NCBI GenBank assembly: GCA_021204765.1
Contig: JAJPYU010000273.1
Span: 1-5,969, forward strand
Length of the DNA: 5,969 bases
Reading direction: 5' to 3'
DNA from: Clostridiales bacterium
Lineage (GTDB): Bacteria; Bacillota; Clostridia; Lachnospirales; Lachnospiraceae
Shown: piece by piece, positions 1 through 5,914 of the stretch
Layout: each line of letters starts with the position of its first letter
Position numbering within the stretch: the first letter of the stretch is position 1
Notes under the pieces: generated by a model
The model's input: only the letters and a program-made list of their open reading frames with translations
What the model was told of the DNA's origin: nothing
The model's database searches: none
Program-made: the position numbers and the translations under genes

Positions 1-1
1 C

Positions 2-1162
2 GGCAGCTCTACAACAGGAGTTACCGTAGAGATTAATTTAACAAATTTAAGCAGATTTACCCATCCCGGCTCGCATACCGGTATTTTCACAAATAATTTC
101 TGGCCCCTGGACAATATCCGTTATTCCGGGATGGATCCGGTCTTCGGAAGTTCGACGACAAATGAGCATTTAAAGTTTTTCGGGTATAAAAGTACCACTT
201 CCGGTAACGGAGATGCGCAGGACAGCGGGACTTTTCCCGTGTCAGATGATGGAAGCGATCACAACAATTACTTTGGCATGACCTTTTCCATCAGCTTTAA
301 CCTGACGGATGACTACTGCGGACCGCTGGATTACTACTTCTTCGGTGACGATGATATGTGGGTATATCTGTCCGGGCCGAATATCGACGGCGAGGAACTG
401 GTGCTGGATATCGGCGGGGTCCATTCCTCCATCGGTGAGCATGTGAACCTGTGGAATTATATACAGAATACCAGTACATCGCAAGTTAAAACAGCCGCTG
501 CAGGCGACAGCGGCAGTCAGGCCGGGACCTACACTCTGACGTTTTATTACACAGAGCGCGGAGCCTCCGGCTCTACCTGCTACATGTGGTATACGCTTCC
601 CTCGGTCAGCTCGGCGACGCAGATAGACGATACCGGAAATCTGAGGGTGGAGAAGCAGGTGCAGGGTACTGCGGCCAGCACCGCGGATGAGTTCACATTT
701 ACCCTTAATATGACAAATACAGGCGCAAGCCTGACTGACTCCTACACGTACAACCTTTTCAATGCCAACGGCTCCATCAGTGCGCATGACCAGACGGTCA
801 GTTCGACGGGAGGGACGTTTACCCTGAAAGCCGGACAGTACATAGTGATAAACAATCTGCCTGAGGGCACAGTCTGCACCGTGACAGAGACAAATGCAGA
901 GGAAAACGGCTATACGGCTACCTATGAAGTTTCCACAGGCGATCCGGACGGCAGTGATTCGCAGACCGGGAACACAGTTGCCGGCAGTATAGGGGATGGA
1001 AATACGACCACTATCCTTTTCACTAACGTATCGAACGATCAGCTGCCGCTTACCGGCGGTGCCGGCACATGGCCGTTTACGGTCGGCGGTATGTTGGTAC
1101 TGGCACTTGCGGCAGTCGGCTTCATAAACCGTAACAGGAGACAGAGAAGAGGATACATCTGA
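2..1162 (+). CDS. LPXTG-anchored fibro-slime domain surface protein (probable pilus tip/adhesin), 5' partial
   Basis: The reading frame is open to the left edge, so the first in-frame ATG at 131 is probably internal; 386 codons are visible and the signal peptide is missing. The first half matches the fibro-slime domain pattern (PA14-like, secreted, probably ligand- or carbohydrate-binding): GDDDMWVYL (344-370), LDIGGVH (to 424) and FYYTERGASGS (542-574). A second domain begins near 641 (LRVEKQV) and resembles Cna-B/DUF7601-type isopeptide domains. Its candidate bond residues are Lys at 653-655 and Asn at 1025-1027 (FTNVSN), with Glu at 887-889 (VTETN) as catalyst. The C-terminus is a sorting signal: LPLTG (1043-1057), a hydrophobic segment and an Arg-rich tail. 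Adjacent pilin and class C sortase genes suggest a tip or minor pilin; that role is inferred. Stop codon TGA at 1160-1162. Confidence 0.88.
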   Translation, partial: GSSTTGVTVEINLTNLSRFTHPGSHTGIFTNNFWPLDNIRYSGMDPVFGSSTTNEHLKFFGYKSTTSGNGDAQDSGTFPVSDDGSDHNNYFGMTFSISFNLTDDYCGPLDYYFFGDDDMWVYLSGPNIDGEELVLDIGGVHSSIGEHVNLWNYIQNTSTSQVKTAAAGDSGSQAGTYTLTFYYTERGASGSTCYMWYTLPSVSSATQIDDTGNLRVEKQVQGTAASTADEFTFTLNMTNTGASLTDSYTYNLFNANGSISAHDQTVSSTGGTFTLKAGQYIVINNLPEGTVCTVTETNAEENGYTATYEVSTGDPDGSDSQTGNTVAGSIGDGNTTTILFTNVSNDQLPLTGGAGTWPFTVGGMLVLALAAVGFINRNRRQRRGYI

Positions 1163-1193
1163 TAAGGGAAATATTACAGAAATGATAATACAA

Positions 1194-1200
1194 GGGGAGG
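1194..1200 (+). promoter_or_regulatory. Ribosome binding site of the major pilin gene
   Basis: The purine block GGGGAGG ends 9 nt before the ATG at 1210 and fixes that start. It lies in the 47-nt gap after the fibro-slime gene. I see no terminator hairpin or convincing promoter in this gap, so read-through from the upstream gene is expected. Confidence 0.7.
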
Positions 1201-1209
1201 AAAGGAAGC

Positions 1210-3228
1210 ATGAAGAAATGCAGAAAGCTTATCGGTATCATGCTGGCATTGGCGCTGTGCACGGGATTATGTGCCGCCACTGCCCTGGCTGCTGATGATA
1301 CTGATCCCAGCTACACGATCACCATTGAGAACACGACGGCCGGACAGACCTACAGCGCGTATAAGGTCTTTGATGCGGCATATAACAGCACAACAGCCGC
1401 TGTGACCTATACCATTGATTCTGACAGCGCATGGTACAGCCTGATCTCCACCGGCTCAGTTTCATATGAAAAAGAAGACGGATCAACTGCGGCTTTGTCA
1501 GGCAGTGATATCTTTGTGTTGACCGCACTCAGTACAACGGGCGAAGGCGAAGCTGCGGTTACGACTTATAAGGTGAGCCTGGCAGACGGCATTGATGATA
1601 CCGATGTCATCACCTTTTTCCGGAATGCCGAACTTCCGTCCGGTGCGGTCGCTGCGGCGAGTGGCACGGGAAACGGCGGTGAGCTTGTCCTGGATGTAAC
1701 GGAAAATGGCGCAGGATATTATTTCATCACCTCAGGCCTTGGCGCGGCCGTGACATTGACGACGGCGGCTCCGAAAGCCACTGTGATCGACAAGAACAAT
1801 GAGCCTTCCGTGGATAAGAGTATCGTGAACGGTGAGGGCAGCCTCGTGGATTGGGATACGGAATCCATGGGCGATGAGGTGGAATTCCTTGTGGATGCCT
1901 ATGTCCCTCTTTACGATGGGGATCAGCTGGTGACAGAATATATCTTCACTGATACGATGGAGGACGGACTGGAGATTGAAATGGATTCGGATATTGGAGA
2001 AGGCAATTACACCACTGAAAAGGATGGGAATGGCGTGACCCATTATTATCTGACAAAAGACACCATCGACAGGTGGATCACACTGCTAAACAGTGACGGA
2101 AGCTATTGGGCTAATGAAGAAAAATCGGCAGGGGGATACAATACATACATGGGTAAATTCTCAGATGCGGCCCACGGCATCTCCCTGGAGCTGACAGGTG
2201 TCGGGCCGATTGAGAAAGACGGTGAGGAAGTATATGCAGCAACAGGTTTCATTCTGACTTATTATACATATAACACGGAAACTTATGCGGAAGGAGATCC
2301 GGATACTGTTGATACCTCCGATTATCCGGCAACGGCCCGGCTTTACATGGATTATACAGCTCATGTGGAGGAGGATGCGGAGTTTGAGGAGGAGAATACC
2401 ATAGCTTTGGTATGGTATGTGACTCCCTATGACTATCCGGCACCGGAGGATTCCACCCCCGGCGGAAATGAGGAAGATGAGGTGGAAGTCTATGAGACCG
2501 GGATCCAGGTGATAAAAGTCGATGAAAATACCCGGGATCGCCTCAGCGGCGCGACCTTTACTTTAAGCGGGGATGATCTGGATGAGGTGAGGCTGTCCGC
2601 AACTTACACTTATACTCCCGTGACAGATGAAGATCCGGCCGGAGATGATGACACTGTTTATTACAGGCTGACCACAGGGGAATATACAGCAACAGATCCG
2701 CAGGACGTGACAGATCCTGATGAGCTGGCAGCTTATGAGGCAAACACTGATGAAGATGGTGAGATCACCGGATATACGCAATATATACGAACTGTTACAT
2801 ATGAATATCAATATGTTGACCAGGAGAATACAGCAGTCACCGGTACCACCGGTGAGGATGGCCTGCTGACTTTCCTCGGCTTAAACGAAGGAACCTATAC
2901 CCTGACAGAAACGGATCCGCCTGAGGGATACAACGGACTGGACAGCTCTCTCACGATCAGGATTGAATTTCATGAGGCAACAGAAACCGATCCCGCATAT
3001 TTTACTGCCACTATGATCAGTGCCGATGCATCGGAAGATACTGCAGCTGTTACTCTTTCCCAGGGCTCTGATGGCGCGTTTATTGTGACTGTGGACAATA
3101 ACGCAGGCGCTGTGCTGCCAGGCAGCGGCGGCATGGGCACGACCATCTTCTATATCATTGGCGGTATCCTGGTGGTTGTGGCGGTGGTGATCCTGATCAC
3201 GCGCAGACGGATGCGGAAGAATGCATGA
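1210..3228 (+). CDS. Major (backbone) pilin with isopeptide-forming domains and LPGSG sorting signal
   Basis: 672 aa. A signal peptide covers about residues 1-28 (two Lys, hydrophobic core, ALAA). The N-terminal domain, about 30-190, has a YSAYKVFD motif seen in clostridial fimbrial pilins. DKNNEPSVDK (residues 194-203) then opens a second domain, whose candidate intramolecular bond pairs Lys203 with Asn396 (EEENTIALVW). A SpaA/CnaB-type domain runs from about 430 to 632: Lys436 (IQVIKVD), Glu567 in the E-box TYTLTETDPPEGY, and Asn630 before the anchor. The anchor is LPGSG at 636-640, a hydrophobic helix and an RRRMRK tail. By family knowledge such proteins are polymerised by the class C sortase encoded 33 nt downstream. 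Lys195 of the DKN motif is a plausible inter-subunit linkage lysine, since no YPK motif is present. Bond assignments are read from motifs, not demonstrated. Confidence 0.9.
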   Translation: MKKCRKLIGIMLALALCTGLCAATALAADDTDPSYTITIENTTAGQTYSAYKVFDAAYNSTTAAVTYTIDSDSAWYSLISTGSVSYEKEDGSTAALSGSDIFVLTALSTTGEGEAAVTTYKVSLADGIDDTDVITFFRNAELPSGAVAAASGTGNGGELVLDVTENGAGYYFITSGLGAAVTLTTAAPKATVIDKNNEPSVDKSIVNGEGSLVDWDTESMGDEVEFLVDAYVPLYDGDQLVTEYIFTDTMEDGLEIEMDSDIGEGNYTTEKDGNGVTHYYLTKDTIDRWITLLNSDGSYWANEEKSAGGYNTYMGKFSDAAHGISLELTGVGPIEKDGEEVYAATGFILTYYTYNTETYAEGDPDTVDTSDYPATARLYMDYTAHVEEDAEFEEENTIALVWYVTPYDYPAPEDSTPGGNEEDEVEVYETGIQVIKVDENTRDRLSGATFTLSGDDLDEVRLSATYTYTPVTDEDPAGDDDTVYYRLTTGEYTATDPQDVTDPDELAAYEANTDEDGEITGYTQYIRTVTYEYQYVDQENTAVTGTTGEDGLLTFLGLNEGTYTLTETDPPEGYNGLDSSLTIRIEFHEATETDPAYFTATMISADASEDTAAVTLSQGSDGAFIVTVDNNAGAVLPGSGGMGTTIFYIIGGILVVVAVVILITRRRMRKNA

Positions 3229-3261
3229 TCAAAAGCGGGAATTGATTGAGGAAGATTCAGG

Positions 3262-4164
3262 ATGGAGCAGAAGAAGCGGGGACGCAGGCTGGTAACGATC
3301 ATTCTGGTTTTGGCGCTTGTGGCCGGCCTGTGCCTGCTTTTGTATCCCACCGTCAGCAACTGGTGGAATTCTAAAACCCAGAGCAGGGCCATAGCCGGAT
3401 ATGACAGCCAGGTCGCAGCCCTTTCCCAGGAGGATTATGAGGCATATTTTGAGGCGGCGCGGGAGTACAACGAGGCTCTGGACAGGATAGGTTCCGCTTC
3501 CATGCTGGTGCATCCTGATCAGCTGGATGGGTATGACGATCTCCTGGACATTTCCGGCACCGGGATCATGGGATATGTCACTATTGACAAGATAAACATA
3601 GAGCTTCCCATCTATCACGGTACGGATTCCTCAGTCCTGACAGCAGGCGCGGGACACCTTAAGGGCAGCAGCCTGCCAATCGGCGGGGAGAGTACCCACA
3701 GCGTGATCTCGGCTCACCGGGGACTGCCCAGTGCGCTGCTTTTTACCAATCTGGACAAGCTGGAGGTGGGGGACACCTTCACCATCACCGTACTGGATCA
3801 GGTCATGACCTATCAGGTGGATCAGATCAGCATTGTTCTCCCAACGGAGTTTGAAAACCTCTATATAGAGGATGGGGAGGATTACTGTACGCTGATGACC
3901 TGCACTCCCTACGGTATCAACACTCACCGGCTTCTGGTCCGGGGAGTGCGGACCAACGGGGACTCCCCTGACCGGGTAGCGGCGGAGGCCTACAGGATAA
4001 ATTCACTTCTGGTGGCGCCCATTCTGGCGATACCTCTGCTGATCATATTCTTTGTCTGGCTCATTGTCCGTGCGCGTCTGCGGAGGCGTCACAGAGAGGC
4101 CAATGAGGAAGTCATGAGAGATGTGGTCGGTGAAAAGAACGGAAGCGGGGATCAAAATATTTGA
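3262..4164 (+). CDS. Class C (pilin-polymerising) sortase
   Basis: 300 aa membrane-bound cysteine transpeptidase that cleaves pilin sorting signals and joins subunits through a lysine side chain (family knowledge). An N-terminal membrane helix lies at about residues 10-28 and is followed by YPTVSNWWN, typical of class C. The catalytic domain spans about 100-232: IMGYVTI, LPIYHGTDSSVL, GHLKGSSLPIGG, then His152 (SAHRGLPSA), Cys214 (TLMTCTPYGINTHR) and Arg223. A second membrane helix at about 249-269 and a basic tail complete the two-helix topology usual for this class. The region before the catalytic core (about 70-97) lacks the Asp-Pro-aromatic lid motif of streptococcal enzymes. GAGGAAG at 3248-3254 supports the chosen ATG. 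Placement directly after the backbone pilin fits its role as the polymerase of that subunit. Confidence 0.94.
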   Translation: MEQKKRGRRLVTIILVLALVAGLCLLLYPTVSNWWNSKTQSRAIAGYDSQVAALSQEDYEAYFEAAREYNEALDRIGSASMLVHPDQLDGYDDLLDISGTGIMGYVTIDKINIELPIYHGTDSSVLTAGAGHLKGSSLPIGGESTHSVISAHRGLPSALLFTNLDKLEVGDTFTITVLDQVMTYQVDQISIVLPTEFENLYIEDGEDYCTLMTCTPYGINTHRLLVRGVRTNGDSPDRVAAEAYRINSLLVAPILAIPLLIIFFVWLIVRARLRRRHREANEEVMRDVVGEKNGSGDQNI

Positions 4165-4213
4165 AATTGGATGCAAGCATCCATTTCAGGTCTATTTGAC
4201 CCTGGTATCATAC
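4165..4213 (+). repeat. 49-bp direct repeat, copy 1
   Basis: It matches 4362-4410 at 47 of 49 positions; the two differences are transitions at copy positions 22 and 24. It contains the near-perfect palindrome TGGATGCAAGCATCCA (4168-4183; 7-bp arms, 2-nt centre) followed by TATTTGACCCTGGTATCAT (4193-4211). The copy starts immediately after the class C sortase stop codon. Confidence 0.9.
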
Positions 4214-4240
4214 GATGTTGGGGTCAAATAAGATGATACC
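4193..4240. repeat. Interleaved inverted repeats (A-B-A'-B')
   Basis: Arm A TATTTGACCC (4193-4202) is exactly complementary to GGGTCAAATA (4221-4230). Arm B GGTATCAT (4204-4211) is exactly complementary to ATGATACC (4233-4240). Because B lies between A and A', and B' follows A', the two stems are interleaved rather than nested. In RNA they would form alternative hairpins or, with strain, a pseudoknot; only 2 nt separate A' from B', so full simultaneous pairing looks difficult. Confidence 0.8.
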
Positions 4241-4242
4241 AC

Positions 4243-4274
4243 GGATTGCTCCGCTCTCCGAGCTCCCGCAATCC
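4243..4274. repeat. Inverted repeat with nested small stem
   Basis: GGATTGC (4243-4249) is complementary to GCAATCC (4268-4274), a 7-bp stem around an 18-nt interior. That interior contains a possible 4-bp stem GCTC/GAGC (4253-4256 with 4260-4263). There is no T-tract afterwards, so it is not terminator-like. Confidence 0.55.
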
Positions 4275-4295
4275 TCAAAACATTCGGAATCCGCT

Positions 4296-4322
4296 AAATT
4301 TGACCTAAAAAAGGTCAAATTT
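4296..4322. repeat. 11-bp perfect hairpin with A-rich loop
   Basis: AAATTTGACCT (4296-4306) pairs exactly with AGGTCAAATTT (4312-4322) around a 5-nt all-A loop. The stem is AT-rich and is followed by GCTACTTCC rather than a T-tract, so it does not read as an intrinsic terminator on either strand. The arms contain the TTTGACC/GGTCAAA heptamers that recur across this gap, which also fits a symmetric protein-binding site. Confidence 0.75.
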
Positions 4323-4361
4323 GCTACTTCCTCATGTTTTGGGCGGGTCAAGTATACCCAT

Positions 4362-4410
4362 AATTGGATGCAAGCATCCATTCCGGGTCTATTTGACCCT
4401 GGTATCATAC
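4362..4410 (+). repeat. 49-bp direct repeat, copy 2
   Basis: Second copy of the 4165-4213 repeat, offset by 197 bp and ending 65 nt before the start codon of the LPQTG protein. It keeps the TGGATGCAAGCATCCA palindrome and the TATTTGACCCTGGTATCAT block. The following bases allow only a shortened A stem (TATTTG 4390-4395 with CAAATA 4410-4415). The full A' and B' arms seen after copy 1 are absent. Confidence 0.9.
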
Positions 4411-4443
4411 AAATAAGGAAAGTGAATCATAGATTTGGATTTT

Positions 4444-4469
4444 GCCGCCCATGCGGCGGCGGATGGGAG
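4444..4469 (+). promoter_or_regulatory. GC-rich leader hairpin next to ribosome binding site of the LPQTG gene
   Basis: GCCGCC (4444-4449) pairs with GGCGGC (4455-4460) around a CATGC loop. The putative ribosome binding site GGGAG (4465-4469) follows within 5 nt, and the ATG is at 4476. An all-GC stem this close to the ribosome site could protect the transcript 5' end or reduce translation initiation. No T-tract follows, so it is not a terminator. Confidence 0.5.
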
Positions 4470-4475
4470 ACGCAT

Positions 4476-5222
4476 ATGAAGAGATTTTTCGTGTTGCCGA
4501 TGGCAGCAGCCGGTGTGATATTCATGCTCGGCACAGGGGTAACGGCGTATGCCTCGGCGGAAACATCATCTTTTGACCTGAGCCGTGAGGGGAGTATTTC
4601 GCTGACTCTCTACTCGGATGAGGCGGAGACGGCTGTGTCTGACGGTGTCCTGACAGTTTATAAAGTGGCTGATCCGGTATCGAACTATGACGGCAGCTTC
4701 AGTTACGTCTATACGGAAGATTTCAGCGGATGCGAGGCCTCCCTGGAGGATATAACGGATGCCACCCTTGCGGTGACCCTGGCTGACTATGTCTCCGATA
4801 ATGGCATTTCGGGGACATCTCAGGAAATCTCCTCTGACGGGACCCTGACATTTGCGGGACTGGGTACGGGACTGTATCTGATAGCGCAGACCGGCGATTC
4901 CACGGGATATTATACTATTGATCCTTTCCTGGTGACAGTGCCTCAGGAGGGTGAGGACGGCTGGATCTATGACGTGGACGCCAGCCCCAAGGTGGAGGTC
5001 TATGCAGAGCCGGAGCCGGCAGAGCCGGAAAATCCCACGCCATCCAATCCATATGACGGTACTTCCGGCGGCAGTTCCGGAGGATCCTCTTCCGGGACCT
5101 CGGGCAGGCTGCCCCAGACGGGCATGCTGGTATGGCCCATTCCCGTCCTTGCGGCGGCCGGGATATTGCTCTGTGTGGCAGGCACTGTCATGAGGAGAAA
5201 GGGAAAAAGGACTCATGCGTAA
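4476..5222 (+). CDS. Small LPQTG-anchored pilin-like surface protein (probable basal/minor pilin)
   Basis: 248 aa from ATG 4476. The frame stays open back to 4215, but only this start gives a signal peptide (MKRFF, hydrophobic core, AYASA, about residues 1-28) and has a ribosome site (GGGAG, 4465-4469). The mature protein has one prealbumin-like, Cna-B-like domain (about 30-178): ISLTLYSDE, LTVYKVADP, DGTLTFAGLGTGLYLIAQTG, PFLVTVPQ and ASPKVE with Lys172. The usual E-box Glu is Gln138, so an internal isopeptide bond is doubtful. A Pro/Glu then Gly/Ser-rich linker (about 178-211) suits crossing the cell wall. The end is LPQTG (212-216; 5109-5123), a hydrophobic helix and MRRKGKR. Size, linker and the overlapping sortase gene suggest a basal anchor subunit; it could instead be an independent small surface protein. 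Confidence 0.85.
   Translation: MKRFFVLPMAAAGVIFMLGTGVTAYASAETSSFDLSREGSISLTLYSDEAETAVSDGVLTVYKVADPVSNYDGSFSYVYTEDFSGCEASLEDITDATLAVTLADYVSDNGISGTSQEISSDGTLTFAGLGTGLYLIAQTGDSTGYYTIDPFLVTVPQEGEDGWIYDVDASPKVEVYAEPEPAEPENPTPSNPYDGTSGGSSGGSSSGTSGRLPQTGMLVWPIPVLAAAGILLCVAGTVMRRKGKRTHA
5204..5210 (+). promoter_or_regulatory. Ribosome binding site inside the upstream gene, for the second sortase
   Basis: The purine run AAAAAGG lies only 4 nt before the ATG at 5215; a better GAGGAG (5192-5197) is 17 nt away, too far for normal use. With the 8-nt gene overlap this suggests that the second sortase is translated largely by coupling to the LPQTG gene. Confidence 0.45.
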
Positions 5223-5880
5223 AAATAAATCCGCTTCGCGCAGGGATGACAGGCGTTACCGCACACGGCGCAGAGCGGGAACAGGCTTGACAGTATTCGG
5301 GGCAGCGCTGCTTATCGCGGCACTGTCCCTGTTGGCATATGATAAGTGGGATGACTGGCGGGCAGGGCAGGCCGTGGCTGAGATCCAGGGTGAACTGGAA
5401 GACCTGGACGAATACTCCGGTGAATATTCCGGCGAGCTCAAATACAGCATGCCTGAAGGCGGCATCATGCCCACGGTCACTATTGACGGTTATGAGTATA
5501 TTGGTACCCTTTCTATTCCAAGGTTCGGACTGGAGCTGCCGGTGATGGGCGAGTGGAGCTATCCCGGACTGAAGATCTCTCCGGGAAGGTATACCGGATC
5601 GGTCTGGCTCAATGACATGGTCATCTGCGGCCATAATTACACCAGGCATTTTGGCAATCTGAAAAACCTTGATCCAGGAGACGAGGTCACTTTCACCGAT
5701 GTGATCGGAAATGTGTTCACCTACGAAGTGGCGGAGACAGAGATACTGATGCCGACTGATATCGAGAAGATGCTGGACGGCGACTGGGATATGACGCTTT
5801 TCACCTGCACTATCGGCGGTAGGACCAGGGTGACGGTGAGGCTTAAGCGCACGGACGGCATGCCTTTTGAAGGGGATTGA
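5215..5880 (+). CDS. Sortase, class D-like (probable housekeeping/anchoring partner of the LPQTG protein)
   Basis: 221 aa. A strongly basic cytoplasmic N-terminus (about 1-21) precedes one membrane helix (about 22-42) and an acidic, Ser/Tyr-rich linker. The catalytic domain, about 90-212, contains YIGTLSIPRFGLELPVM, EWSYPGLKISPGRYTGS, His140 (VICGHNYTRHFGNLKNL), GDEVTFTD and Cys198 (LFTCTIGGRTRVTVR); Arg205 is the likely catalytic arginine. The single N-terminal helix, short length and motifs separate it from the 300-aa class C enzyme upstream and fit class D-like sortases of clostridia. It probably attaches its substrates to peptidoglycan rather than polymerising them. The ATGCGTAA overlap (5215-5222) couples it to the LPQTG gene, its most likely substrate. 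Cys138, two residues before the catalytic His, is an additional cysteine near the active site. Confidence 0.92.
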   Translation: MRKNKSASRRDDRRYRTRRRAGTGLTVFGAALLIAALSLLAYDKWDDWRAGQAVAEIQGELEDLDEYSGEYSGELKYSMPEGGIMPTVTIDGYEYIGTLSIPRFGLELPVMGEWSYPGLKISPGRYTGSVWLNDMVICGHNYTRHFGNLKNLDPGDEVTFTDVIGNVFTYEVAETEILMPTDIEKMLDGDWDMTLFTCTIGGRTRVTVRLKRTDGMPFEGD

Positions 5881-5914
5881 ATTACTTCGCATTGATTTTT
5901 AAATTGGCATTCAC

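Larger units (their letters stand above)
4165..4410. repeat. Repeat-rich intergenic island between the two pilus-locus modules
   Basis: It begins on the base after the sortase stop codon. It consists of a 49-bp repeat, 148 bp of unique but highly palindromic DNA, and a second copy of the 49-bp repeat. The heptamer TTTGACC or its complement GGTCAAA occurs five times (4195, 4222, 4299, 4313, 4392), with a sixth near-copy at 4346. In-frame read-through exists on both strands, but neither reading has a signal peptide, recognisable domain or convincing ribosome binding site, so I treat it as non-coding. Likely identities are a dispersed intergenic repeat or MITE-like element, or a structured regulatory leader. 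The sequence alone does not choose between them. Confidence 0.6.

Noticed and set aside
242..787. Minus-strand open frame of 181 codons opposite the fibro-slime gene
   Set aside because: It lies wholly opposite a well-supported gene, has no recognisable domain or signal, and its residue mix is typical of a shadow frame.
4195..4319. CtsR operator suggested by GGTCAAA heptamers
   Set aside because: CtsR sites are tandem direct heptamers with a 3-nt spacer; here they are inverted and spaced 7 or 20 nt apart, and the neighbouring genes are not heat-shock genes.
4296..4322. Intrinsic terminator between the two modules
   Set aside because: The hairpin is AT-rich and lacks a following T-tract on either strand.
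4359..4364. CATAAT as a -10 promoter element for the downstream module
   Set aside because: It matches 5 of 6 consensus bases, but no acceptable -35 element lies 16-18 nt upstream; TTGACC boxes in the gap have no -10 at proper spacing.
4165..4410. Minimal CRISPR array
   Set aside because: There are only two repeat copies, 49 bp long with a 148-bp interval, and the interval is itself palindromic rather than spacer-like.
4215..4475. In-frame N-terminal extension of the small LPQTG protein from ATG 4215
   Set aside because: The extension runs through the repeat island, has no ribosome site at 4215, and would bury the clear signal peptide that begins at 4476.
5188..5892. Minus-strand open frame of 234 codons opposite the second sortase
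   Set aside because: The sortase on the plus strand has intact catalytic motifs; the antisense frame shows no family pattern.
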